A stretch of DNA of 52,733 bases from the NCBI GenBank assembly GCA_029834535.1, contig JAQMWT010000419.1:1-52733 (forward strand). The letters run 5' to 3'. Under the pieces are notes generated by a model that worked only from the letters and a program-made list of their open reading frames with translations, was not told where the DNA came from and ran no database searches. Shown piece after piece: positions 1 to 8,503 of this stretch; within the stretch, counting starts at the first letter, position 1, and every line of letters starts with the position of its first letter. The position numbers were made by a program, and so were the translations under genes. The DNA comes from Chrysophaeum taylorii. Lineage: Eukaryota; Sar; Pelagophyceae; Pelagomonadales; Pelagomonadaceae.

Positions 1-79
1 CTATCTTTAGACGGACGTCGTCCGTCGCGAGGATATGCGCCGGCCTTGGTCGTCGTCGTCGTTGTAAAAACGCAAATGC

Positions 80-153
80 TGTGAGAACTAAAATGGGATG
101 TGAGAACTATAATGGGGACGTGGTGCAGGGGTAAGTGTCATAGCTTCCTCACA
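80..153 (-). repeat. 3' LTR of copia copy 1
   Basis: This 74-bp repeat starts TGTGAG and ends CTCACA on the plus strand. It differs from the repeat at 4338-4412 by only a couple of bases. The inner part (GTGGTGCAGGGGTAAGTG) is shared with the LTRs of copy 2. Confidence 0.75.
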
Positions 154-1331
154 CAGGTGCTGGAAAGAAAGAAAAGGAAAAAGGGGTAAGTGAGGTCCTC
201 GGAGTGGCGGTCATCAGGGTCGTCGGCCCAGCTGGAGTCGGAATAACCACAGAGACGAAGGGTAGAATCGCGACCAAGAACAAGGACAAGATCGTGAGAG
301 CCATTGAGATAACGTAGAGTGGGAGATAAAGCGTGCCAAGCGTGCCAGTGGGGTTTACCAGGATTGTGTAAAAAACGCGCACACTGATTGACGGACCAAG
401 TGATATCAGGACGAGTCATGATGGAGATGAAGAGGACACAGCCAACAATACGGCGAAAAGGGATGCGTGCCATGAAGATGTGATCTGGAGAACCAGGAGC
501 CGGACAATCAGCCGCAGAAAGATGAAGACCTTTGGGAGCGGGAGTGAGTTCGGGTTTACTGTTGATGAAGCGATGTTCGGTAAGGATTTCACGGATAGCA
601 TGGGATTGGTCAAGAGTGAGGGTTCTCCGAGGGCGAGCACGCGTGATGCAAAGACCAACGTAAGAGGTGAGATCAAGATCATTGACGTCAGTGAAAGCGC
701 GGAAACGGAGGAAAAAGGCTTGGTAATGGCCAATGCAATGAGGAGGGTGCGCCACAAGAAGATCATCGACGACCAAAACAAGACGGAGGACCACGGTAGA
801 ATTGAGGACGAGCTTGTAATGGCAAGTGTCACCAGATCCGCGGACGAAGCCACAATCATTGAGAAGGAAGCGTTCCAAATAAAGCCACCAATTGCGACAA
901 GCTTGTTTGCAACCATACCAAGAGCGACGGAGCTTGTAAACGATTTTGGAACCATCGGTGGGTTGGCGAGGAGCATAGCCTTCGGGTGGCCAGACATGGA
1001 TGTCTTCGTCAATGGGAGCTTGAATAAAAGCGGAGCTAACATCCAACTTGTGCAAATCCCAGTCACGAACAGCGACAAAGGTCAGAAAGAAACGGATCGT
1101 GTCGATGTTGGCAACCGGTGAGTAGGTGTCATGATAATCAATGCCGTGAACCTGCGTGTAACCGCGGACAACGAGGCGAGCCTTGTACGATTTGAAGCGG
1201 CCAGAGTCATACTTCTTGCGGAGGATCCACTTGAGAGTACAAATGTTGCCAGAAAACGTCGAAGGAAGGCGCACAACATCCCAGCAACCAAGCTGACCAA
1301 GAGAGCTGTATTCGTTAGCGATGGCTTGCAA
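138..1331 (-). pseudogene. Copia reverse transcriptase with truncated RNase H
   Basis: The 397-aa open frame matches the copia-type reverse transcriptase family (RVT_2). It shows a W-x-x-A-x-x-x-E-like start, KARLVVRGYTQ, DTYSPVA, LDVSSAFIQAP, SWYGCKQA and the catalytic LVVDDLLVA (the YVDD box). Further on are the RPDITWSV and GYSDSSWADD segments that lead into RNase H. The frame then jumps from DDRHS straight into LTR-proximal sequence, so the RNase H catalytic core is missing. Copy 2 keeps that core, so a deletion of about 0.5 kb in this copy is the simplest reading. The upstream linker continues in other frames, so no complete polyprotein is encoded. Confidence 0.85.
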
Positions 1332-1552
1332 CCGGCCAGGACGCTCAGGATTGGTTGGAGCTAAAGCTTCACGTAAATGGAAGTAATAGTAGTTTCGTCA
1401 AGGTAATACTGAGAGATTTCTTCAGAAGCAGAGTAATAAACGTGTGCATGGGGATCAACAAGGGTGTTAGCGAAACAAAGGGGAAGGAAGACACAATGAA
1501 CTAACAAACGAAAGCTAACAGAAGAGACATACAAAGAGTTACAGGGGGGAAA

Positions 1553-1735
1553 CAGAATGGCCCGTATCGACATCAGAATGGCCCGTATCAACATCAGAAT
1601 GGCCCCGTATCAACATCAGAATGGCCCCGTATCAACATCAGAATGGCCCGTATCAACATCAGAATGGCCCGTATCAACATTAGAATGGCCCGTATCAACA
1701 TTGTGACAGGATGAAACAGAATGGCCCGTAAAAAA
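1553..1735. repeat. 21-22 bp minisatellite inside copia copy 1
   Basis: About seven tandem units of AGAATGGCCCGTATCAACATC-like sequence, some 22 bp long because of an extra C. The matching place in copy 2 (about 42650-42715) has only unexpanded, related sequence, so the array grew after the copies diverged. The unit lengths shift the reading frame of the linker between the gag region and the RT. Confidence 0.85.
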
Positions 1736-1893
1736 AAAAGTTTGTTGGTTGTTGCAACACGCGTTGGTCGACTTTGCGCGGTCGGCCCCGTTTGGCACGA
1801 CTTTGTTTTGCACTTTCTGTTGTTTTCTCTCTTTTGCACTTTCAGTTGTTTTCTCTCGAGCTCGTAGAATGGTCGGTTCACGTGATGGGGTGA

Positions 1894-2679
1894 TCAGTCC
1901 CAGTGAAACCGGCGCATTCTCATCAAACACAGGGGGCAAGGGGGCAACAGCGGACAAGGGGGCAACAGCGGAAGAACAGCGGACAATGGGGGAACAATAG
2001 ACGAGAGCTTGGAAGCGTGATTCGAGAAAGTCAGAACAACGTTGAAGTTCCTTCGGTGGTTGACATTGCGGGAAATCGGGTAAGTGAAACTGTCAGCAAA
2101 ATCGAGGTCTGAAGAACGATAGCGACAAAAGTGCCTGGGATGACGTGCGTTAGACGATTGTTGCCACTGAGGATCGCAGCGGGGCAAAGATAGCGGAAAC
2201 ACAAGCTGGTACATATGATGGCGGTGTACCAGACGTCTGATGAGAACATGGCCTTTGGGCAGATATGTTGCATGGTGACCAGGGTATGACGATGGTCGGA
2301 GTCGACAGAATCCAAAACAGGCGTAAACAGGTTTGATGCGAACGTGGGTGTTTGGTTTTTGTGGCGCGAGCAAGTTGCCATGGGCACGACCGCGTCCTGT
2401 ACGCGAAGATGGAAGACTTCGGACGCGCCAGCGGTGTAAGGAACGAACACAGGTAGACCAGGCTGCTGTATGCCAGCCTGCTGTGACAGATAAGAAAGTG
2501 GCCCGTTTTCGCAGTCGCAAGAACGAAATTGCCATATGGGCCAACGTTGGAGGAGCAAGCGGCGAGCTTCGCTTGTCATACTCGAATAGGCTCCGGTAGA
2601 AGTTGGCGACAGTGGCAAAACAGTTGTGGCACGTAAGAACGTTGCAGATAGCGTCGCGGGTGCTGAACACGGAATTCAC
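1894..2679 (-). pseudogene. Copia copy 1 central open frame, function not recognised
   Basis: A 261-aa minus-strand frame with a close counterpart in copy 2 (within 42920-44359). Both contain CHNCFATVANFYRSLFEYD and HPRHFCRY segments. A second frame over the same DNA is also open in both copies, so I cannot say which was translated. It lies where copia elements normally encode zinc knuckle, protease and integrase, but I see none of their motifs. It may be a very divergent or frame-scrambled gag-pol part. Confidence 0.4.
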
Positions 2680-2912
2680 GTCGATAGCAAAACCGAATTT
2701 TAAAGGTCAGAAAAGCGGCGAAAAAGTGCGTGAAGGAGAACCACAAATCACACAGCAAAGAAGCGTCTGTCCAGGATCCCGAAGATGAGCGATCCAACCA
2801 CATAGGAAGCACGAAAACTGCGCACGCGAAAATTGAGAGGCACAGCTTAGTTGTGGCAGGTGAAATGTGCGATGGAACGTGATTCGCTGGTTTTACCAAA
2901 ACCGACAAGCAC

Positions 2913-3065
2913 AACGAGGAGTGGATCAACGAATAGCTGAAAATGCACAACGGGGAGTGGAGCAACGAATAGGCGAAATACAGAACGAGGAGGGGAGCAA
3001 CGACGAGGGGGAAATACAGAACGAGGGGCTGAGCAACGAATAGCGGAAAATACAGAACGAGGCGC
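2913..3065. repeat. 33-36 bp minisatellite in copia copy 1
   Basis: About four tandem units containing GAGCAACGAATAGC/GACGAGG and AATACAGAACG or AATGCACAACG. The same array is present in copy 2 (43998-44380) with about ten units, so copy number changed between insertions. Confidence 0.8.
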
Positions 3066-3132
3066 CTGTGCAATGGGAGCTAAAAACAAAAACGAGGGGC
3101 TTCCGTGGGATGGGGTTGTTGATGTGCTTGCA

Positions 3133-3384
3133 TCAGACATTCGGCGGTACACACGCTGACTTGGAATTATCTTGATTGGCATGAGACAGAGTATCGGGAG
3201 GGGTATGTGAGACGGTGGGTGTGGCCGTTCGAGGCGGTGAAGGGGGTGGAATAGATGGTGGTATTAAGAAAAGCGGCGGAATGGAACTAGAATCAGTCAA
3301 GGTGCGAGTAGGCATAGGAGCAGAAAAGGCAGTGTTAGTGGTGGTGGGTTTGGGTTGGTGTTGTTGGGTGTTTTTTGGAGTCAT
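3133..3384 (-). pseudogene. Proline-rich segment of copia gag region, copy 1
   Basis: An 83-aa minus-strand frame rich in Pro, Thr and Ser, ending NQDNSKSACVPPNV. Copy 2 has the same C-terminus at 44456-44656. It probably belongs to the gag tail or the gag-pol linker. No domain is recognised. Confidence 0.4.
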
Positions 3385-3494
3385 TGGAAGTGCTGCGCTG
3401 TTGAGAAGAACGGCGATGGTGGGTAGCGCGTTGTCGTGGAATAGCTAGGAACGTTGAAACGTGCTAGGAACGTTGAAGCGTGCGGCAGTCCCTC

Positions 3495-4250
3495 TTAAAT
3501 TGATCCTTGCAGCCGCCAAAATGACATTGGGTAGTGCGTCGGAATCGAGTAGAGCCAGGTTGTTCGGAAAGGGGAGCGTCTAGGGTAGGTCAGTTGGAAG
3601 GGTCGGAAGTCGTGGCTGACGACGCGGCGGATAGCGCGGCGGAAGTGGTTGTGCATGCCATCTAAATTGATTGGTGTTGAACTTCTCAAGGGTACAACCA
3701 CAGTTGTCGGTACGAAACGCGAGACGATAAAACAAAGCCAGTAAGGCTTGAAGCACGATGCACGTAGTCAAATGCGAGGACACACTCGAGGGTACGTCGG
3801 ATCAGGTACAATGCCGAGCAACTTGAACTCCGGTGATAGGTACAATGCCGAGCAACTTGTATACTCCGACGATGAACTTGTTGAGGAAGTTCGCTACGCG
3901 ATCCCCACGGCCCATGTAGACATCAGTAATGCGCTTGTAAAGTCGCGTGAAGTTCATGTCGCGGTTGTCATGTTGTTCGCGTGAAGTTCATGTCGCGGTT
4001 TTCATGGATATCAACGTTGTTGCTTGACGCGAAATTCTTCTTCAGAGCAGCGAGATGCTTCTGCAGAGCGAGATGCTGAGATGCTAGTCCAAGGATTGTT
4101 GGTCGAGATAATGTGATCGCCGGTAGTGATGATCATGTTCGCGACGACGTGTCCATTGGTGGAAAAAATGTCGCTCACCGCTGAAGGCATCAAGGTTTTG
4201 CGAAAGCTTGCTATCTTTAATTTCGATCGAGGACATGGTAGACGAAACGA
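3495..4250 (-). pseudogene. Copia gag-like region, copy 1
   Basis: On the minus strand a start near 4236 gives MSSIEIKDSKLSQNLDAFSG followed by a tryptophan. A KL-x-x-F/L-x-G-x-x-x-x-x-W pattern is common at the start of copia gag. Further on, other frames give pieces such as YMGRGDRVANFLNKF (clearer in copy 2, about 45170-45310) and NLDGMHNHFRRAIRRVV. Indels break the frame several times in both copies. The gag assignment rests on position and general look only. Confidence 0.45.
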
Positions 4251-4337
4251 ACCGAACACGTAGCAATGAACTGAAGCCGAGGAGGTGTCGCCACGAAGTC
4301 AAGCAGAGGCTCGATCGTGAACGAGCACCTGGTGCCA

Positions 4338-4412
4338 TGTGAGAACTGAAATGGAGATGTGAGAACTATAATGGGGACGTGGTGCAGGGGTAAGTGTCAT
4401 AGCTTCCTCACA
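4338..4412 (-). repeat. 5' LTR of copia copy 1, with adjoining primer-binding site
   Basis: Direct repeat of 80-153. On the minus strand its last bases CA are followed at once by TGGCACCAGG (4337 downward), which has the position and TGG start expected of a tRNA primer-binding site. The repeat ends 75 bp before the ATG of the plus-strand gene at 4488, so it probably sits in that gene's promoter or 5' leader. Confidence 0.75.
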
Positions 4413-4487
4413 AAAGCTCTCGAAAACGAAAAAAAAATTGAAATCATACCTATTTTCTGGTCCGTTGAAAAAAAAAAAGGTTTTAAT

Positions 4488-5510
4488 ATGATAGCCGCCG
4501 ACGCGCTCGAGCTGGAGGCAAATCTGCGACAGATGGTTATTCATATTCGGCAGAAGGAGGTCGAGCTGTTCACGGATCAGTTCGGGGTCCTCGCGTCGAT
4601 CTCGACGTTTATGGCATCATTAGGGTTCGGGGCGTTGACGATGTCGACGAATTTCCTAGAGCGCGGGCACCGAGAAAACGAATACTGCTCTGACCTCGTC
4701 GGGTGCACGTCGCGCGGGAAGCTGTTCAACAACGAGGTCGCGATCACGATTTACTTTGGGTTAACGGCATTTTCTATTTTTTGCAATTTCGTCGTCGTCT
4801 TCATCGCCGTGTATTGCGGCATTTTTGGGCCCGAGCTCGCAATCCGCGGCGAAGTTTTCGAGCAAGAGCGCGCTATTAGGGGCATGTATGCCGAACGGCG
4901 GACGGCCCTGCGTTTTTTTTGGGTCGCGTGCGCGTCTATTGTCGTCGCCGGCGGCGCGCTCGGCTGGCTGAAGTATCCTACGAAATCCGCCGCGGCGATG
5001 ACGGCGGTATTTTCGCTCCTTCTCGGCGGCAGCTCGTACTACGTCACCCACCTGACCCCTTTGTTTAGTTTCGAAGAGGTCAAACAGCGGCAGCCCACGC
5101 GCGAATTTTACGTCGCGTCCAAGGCGGCGCCGCTCGACGTCAACGGCATACCTAGGCACGGCATCGTCTCCGATAGCGTATTGCGGATCTTCGATATGGC
5201 CGGCACCCTCGTCGACACCATTCATCTCCTCGACACCTCCCTCGATCTCAACGCGGACGGTATGTGCTTCTGGCTCGTCGTCGGTCAGAACAAGCACCGC
5301 CTCGCCGGAGCCGATTTCGACGACACGCAGCACTGGATACGCGCCATCGTCGCCAACATACGCCACGACTACGCCAACTTCTCCGACGACGACGACGGTG
5401 ACGACGACGAATCCAAGGTTGTTGTTCCGCGTCGTCGGCGTGCCGGCGCCAGACGGACTACCGTCGTCGACCTCCGCGGCATTCTCCCCGGGTCCGCTCG
5501 CCGCGGCTGA
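4488..5510 (+). CDS. Four-TM membrane protein with PH-like C-terminal domain
   Basis: 340 aa from the ATG at 4488. An upstream in-frame ATG at 4359 lies inside the retroelement LTR and is unlikely to be native. Hydrophobic segments fall at about residues 32-52, 84-110, 140-161 and 167-190. A charged loop (ELAIRGEVFEQERAIRG) separates TM2 and TM3. Residues about 203-293 end in NKHRLAGADFDDTQHWIRAI, which resembles the last strand and helix of a PH domain. An acidic run (FSDDDDGDDDE) and a basic tail follow. The four-helix layout and the TM2-loop-TM3 pattern recall Orai calcium channels, but that is inference from layout. A copia LTR ends 75 bp upstream. The next gene is convergent, with stops 47 bp apart. 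Confidence 0.75.
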   Translation: MIAADALELEANLRQMVIHIRQKEVELFTDQFGVLASISTFMASLGFGALTMSTNFLERGHRENEYCSDLVGCTSRGKLFNNEVAITIYFGLTAFSIFCNFVVVFIAVYCGIFGPELAIRGEVFEQERAIRGMYAERRTALRFFWVACASIVVAGGALGWLKYPTKSAAAMTAVFSLLLGGSSYYVTHLTPLFSFEEVKQRQPTREFYVASKAAPLDVNGIPRHGIVSDSVLRIFDMAGTLVDTIHLLDTSLDLNADGMCFWLVVGQNKHRLAGADFDDTQHWIRAIVANIRHDYANFSDDDDGDDDESKVVVPRRRRAGARRTTVVDLRGILPGSARRG

Positions 5511-5518
5511 TTATATTA

Positions 5519-5524
5519 GTATTT

Positions 5525-5557
<33 letters not shown>

Positions 5558-5565
5558 CTAGCAGA
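5519..5565. repeat. (GTC)n microsatellite between convergent genes
   Basis: About 13 GTC triplets fill nearly all the space between the stops at 5510 and 5558, and run into the last codons of the LRR gene. Confidence 0.9.
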
Positions 5566-6076
5566 AGAGGCAGGCGGAGGCAGCATCGTCTACTAGATGA
5601 TCCTCGCGCGCGCGGTGAACATCATCGTCATCGTCGAGACTGAGGATTTCGAGGGACGGGAGGGAGGGGAGAACGACGAGGAGCGCCCGAAGACCTTGTT
5701 TCCCAAGATTATTGTAGGCCAAGTCGAGGAACTTTAGCTTGGAGAGCCCTGAGAGCTTTGGCGCGAGAAGTCGCGCACCGCTGGGGCCGAGGCCGTTGTG
5801 CCGCAGGTTGAGCGACACGAGCGAACCAGGAAGGTCGAGCGCAGCAACGCTGACCTTGTTGTACTCGAGATTGAGCGATGTCAATGTCGCCGGGACCGAC
5901 ACGGCGCTCGTGAGCTTGTTATAGCCAAGGTCGACCTCCTCTAACTTGAGAAGGTGATCGAGTCGAATCTCCGTCAGACCGTTAGCGGCGAGAGACAACT
6001 TTTTGAGCGATTCGGGCAGCGCGTCCGCGGACGGCAAATAATTGCTGTAGTCCAGGTTGAGCGAGGATGAGTCCAT
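5558..6076 (-). CDS. Leucine-rich repeat protein
   Basis: 172 aa, starting MDSSSLNLDYSNYLP. At least five repeats of L-x-x-L-x-L-x-x-N-x-L type run from about residue 23 to 148 (LKKLSLAANGL, LEEVDLGYNKL, LTSLNLEYNKV, LVSLNLRHNGL, LKFLDLAYNNL). The last two have the longer spacing of ribonuclease-inhibitor-like repeats. There is no signal peptide or membrane segment, so the protein is probably cytosolic and binds other proteins; the partner is unknown. A longer upstream frame exists, but this start fits the first repeat and leaves a 60-bp gap to the divergent glycosyltransferase start at 6137. The tail (DDDDDVHRARED... ACLFC) is not repeat-like. Confidence 0.8.
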   Translation of the reverse strand: MDSSSLNLDYSNYLPSADALPESLKKLSLAANGLTEIRLDHLLKLEEVDLGYNKLTSAVSVPATLTSLNLEYNKVSVAALDLPGSLVSLNLRHNGLGPSGARLLAPKLSGLSKLKFLDLAYNNLGKQGLRALLVVLPSLPSLEILSLDDDDDVHRAREDHLVDDAASACLFC

Positions 6077-6136
6077 TTGTTTTGTTTTGTTTGTTGCCAC
6101 GAAAAGAAGAGGAGGGTTAGAAAGAAAGAAGAAGAA

Positions 6137-7594
6137 ATGGCTCGTCCGTTTCATCATCGACACGACCGCCGACGACGCAGACGAGGAGGAAGAAGTACCC
6201 TCGTCGTCGTCGTCGTCGGCGCCGCCGCCTTTGCGTGGGGAATGCTCGCGGTCTTTGCCGTGCGACGGTTCCTCCCCACCGGCGCCGCCCCCGGTCCGGA
6301 GAAAACGACAGAGGTGGACCCGCGCACGGGGCTTATTGTACCGAAATTTTACGATGGGCCCGTCCGGTCGGACGATTCTATTTTTTTGATGATCGCTTCG
6401 TACAGGGACTTCCAGTGCTCCGAAACGGTCGCTTCGGCCCTCTCGAGGGCAGATCATCCCGAGCGCGTCTTTGTAGCCGTCGTCCAACAAAACTCCGAGG
6501 GCGACGAGCCGTGCGAAGCCCCAAACGTTTTCGCGATGGACGCCGCTGATGCGACAGGCCCCGTGTATGCGCGACACATCGGGTCGCGCATGTACCGCGG
6601 CGAGGCCTTTGCGATGCAGGTGGATGCTCACGTCCAGTTCGCCCGGGGCTGGGACTCGAGCCTCGTCGACGAATGGCTAAGCGCGGGCAACGAAATGGCC
6701 GTCCTTTCGACGTATCTCACAGATGTCCAGCATTCGATCGACGCGAATGGTCATAGCCTGCGGAAAACGCGACCCATAATGTGCAACTCGGACTACGAGG
6801 GCCGGCCGCCGGCGAGGTACCTGCGGCACGGCGCTCAGCCCGAAGAGGAGCCCGTCGTCGAGGGCGAGCCGATGATGCAGCCGTTCTGGGCCGCCGGCTT
6901 TTCGTTCGGACGAGGCCATTTCCTCCAGAGAGTGCCGTACGACTGTTGCCTGCCGATGGTCTTTATGGGCGAAGAAATATCGATAGGAATCAGAGGTTGG
7001 ACGCACGGCTACGACTTCTACACGCCCGAGAAATCGGTCGTTTTCCACGAGTACGCCCAAAAGTCTGCACGCCGACACAAAGTCCACTTGTTCTTCGAGC
7101 AGCAGCAGCAGCAGCACGACACCGCAGCAGAGAGCTTGAAGCGCCTGACGGCGTTGATCGGGATGGCGCCCGACGTGCGCGACTACGACGCGACCGACGC
7201 CCAGAAGTACGGCCTCGGCACGAAGCGCCGCGTCGAGGACTTCTACCGCCTCTTTCTTGTCAACACCCTCGACCGCAAAGCCCAGCCCCTATGCAAGTTC
7301 GTCAAAACAGGCGTCATGCACCGGGCTTTCTCGCGGTGGCGCCTGCCCGACGGCAGCGTCGACTACTCTCGACTCGCGGATTTCGACACGGCGGCCGCCA
7401 TTAAAACCGAACTCGACACCAACTGGCGCCCTCGCGCCCTCAACGCCCTCCAAAAGGCCCTCGACCACAACGAGCGTGCCTGGCTCGAAAACGCCCTCGA
7501 CATCGCGAAGCGCGCCGAGCTTCCCGAAGATACCGACCTTCTTCAAATGGCCAAAACCGCACTCCACAACATCCTAAAAACTCGTAATAATTAG
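6137..7594 (+). CDS. Type II membrane glycosyltransferase, GlcNAc-transferase family
   Basis: 485 aa from the ATG at 6137; the ATG at 6077 would add a poor leader overlapping the neighbour's start. A basic N-terminus is followed by one membrane anchor (about residues 21-44), the layout of Golgi type II glycosyltransferases. The lumenal part starts [18 protein letters not shown] and contains [39 protein letters not shown] (split here as [11 protein letters not shown] and QVDAHVQF) and [13 protein letters not shown] with [18 protein letters not shown]. These features fit the GlcNAc (PF11397) family, which includes the Skp1 GlcNAc transferase of Dictyostelium. D-A-H in QVDAHVQF is the likely metal-binding motif. 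Acceptor substrate is unknown. Its stop overlaps the convergent glutaredoxin stop by 4 bp. Confidence 0.85.
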   Translation: MARPFHHRHDRRRRRRGGRSTLVVVVVGAAAFAWGMLAVFAVRRFLPTGAAPGPEKTTEVDPRTGLIVPKFYDGPVRSDDSIFLMIASYRDFQCSETVASALSRADHPERVFVAVVQQNSEGDEPCEAPNVFAMDAADATGPVYARHIGSRMYRGEAFAMQVDAHVQFARGWDSSLVDEWLSAGNEMAVLSTYLTDVQHSIDANGHSLRKTRPIMCNSDYEGRPPARYLRHGAQPEEEPVVEGEPMMQPFWAAGFSFGRGHFLQRVPYDCCLPMVFMGEEISIGIRGWTHGYDFYTPEKSVVFHEYAQKSARRHKVHLFFEQQQQQHDTAAESLKRLTALIGMAPDVRDYDATDAQKYGLGTKRRVEDFYRLFLVNTLDRKAQPLCKFVKTGVMHRAFSRWRLPDGSVDYSRLADFDTAAAIKTELDTNWRPRALNALQKALDHNERAWLENALDIAKRAELPEDTDLLQMAKTALHNILKTRNN

Positions 7595-8059
7595 GATGCT
7601 GCGGCCACCTCGATCATCTGCTGGAGTTCCCCCGCCTGATACATCTCGAGCATGATGTCCGATCCCCCCACAAACTCGCCGTCCACGTAGAGCTGAGGGA
7701 TCGTCGGCCATTCCGAATATTCCTTAATGCCAGACCTGATGGCATCGTCGGCGAGGACGTCGCACGTCTCGTAATCGGCGCCCACGGCGTTGAGGATCTG
7801 AACAGCCATGTTCGAAAACCCGCACTGCGGCATCACCTGTTCGTGTGGTTGGTTGGTCATCATCATCATCATGACACTTTGTCTCATCTTTTTGCACGCA
7901 CGCACGCACGCACGCACGCACCTTGCTCCCCTTCATGAACAACATCACCTTGTTCGACCCGATCATCGAGTCGATCCGGTCCTTCGTCGGCGGACTCAGA
8001 GACATCCGCGGCGCGGCGAACGCGCTCCCGACACCAAACCACACCAACAGCATCAACAT
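7591..8059 (-). CDS. Plastid-targeted monothiol glutaredoxin (two exons)
   Basis: Complement of join 7591-7836 and 7922-8059, giving 127 aa. Exon 1 encodes [19 protein letters not shown], a short hydrophobic signal peptide followed by SAFAAP. That matches the ASAFAP motif at the signal/transit peptide junction of plastid proteins in algae with red secondary plastids. The glutaredoxin fold follows: [20 protein letters not shown], the monothiol active site CGFS (Cys about 51), [19 protein letters not shown] and [11 protein letters not shown]. Monothiol CGFS glutaredoxins carry [2Fe-2S] clusters, so a role in plastid Fe-S delivery is likely. The intron (7837-7921, minus-strand GTGCGTGC to ACGAACAG) falls just before VMPQCGFS at phase 0. 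This is the only intron I can define with confidence. Confidence 0.9.
7837..7921 (-). other. Intron of glutaredoxin gene with repetitive 5' splice site
   Basis: 85-bp GT-AG intron. Its first 24 bases or so are a tandem GTGC repeat (GTGCGTGCGTGC...), so several GT dinucleotides in a row could serve as donor. The acceptor side reads ACCACACGAACAG. The splice joins ...FMKGSK to VMPQCGFS in frame, as the family requires. Confidence 0.85.
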
Positions 8060-8503
8060 TCTTCTTCTCTGATTGAGGTAAGAGTCTCGACGTCGTGTCG
8101 TGACAAAATGTTTTAAATTAATATATAAGCGCCGGGGTGGGTATAAAAAAACGAAACGAAGCCGTCACAAATGATGGATGTGTCCCGCGGGGCAAAAATG
8201 TGCCCAAGTCGCGAAGACGCGGTTTAAAAAAAAAGTGTGCCATGCCATGCCATGGCACATGGCATCGGGGGTGCTCCGCTCCGCTCCGCTCCGCTCCGCT
8301 CCGGTAGTACAAAAGTATGGGGTGTCGTCGTCATAACGGTGGTGCTCCCTGTCGCGCCTCCTCTGCACACACACGCACACACACACAAGGGAGTCAGTCC
8401 TAAAAAGAGAAGTACCCCTGGTGCTGTGATCGCCACACAGCAACCCCATTATTTATTTATTTATTTATTATCACCGTGTATTACATTACAGCCGGTCGGC
8501 CGG
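8060..8503. repeat. Intergenic stretch with simple repeats
   Basis: Between the glutaredoxin start and the UBA2 stop I see only simple sequence: CATGCCATGCCATGGCACATGGCAT near 8239, (GCTCC)n at 8276-8301, (AC)n near 8364-8388 and (ATTT)n at 8452-8470. No gene is supported. Confidence 0.7.

Larger units (their letters stand above)
80..4412 (-). mobile_element. Ty1/copia-type LTR retroelement, copy 1 (decayed)
   Basis: The element reads on the minus strand and is bounded by 74-75 bp direct repeats (80-153 and 4338-4412) that begin TGTGAG and end CTCACA. Flanks AATGC (75-79) and AAAGC (4413-4417) match at 4 of 5 positions and may be a worn target-site duplication. From right to left it holds a gag-like start near 4236, a proline-rich segment, frame-broken sequence, two minisatellites and a copia reverse transcriptase. 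Compared with copy 2 (40608-45859) it has lost about 0.5 kb that encodes most of RNase H, and it has gained a 21-22 bp repeat array at 1553-1735. I recognise no protease or integrase motif. Confidence 0.85.

Noticed and set aside
480..1121. Plus-strand frames over the copia RT (also 41426-41872)
   Set aside because: They lie antisense to a clear reverse transcriptase and have no family match.
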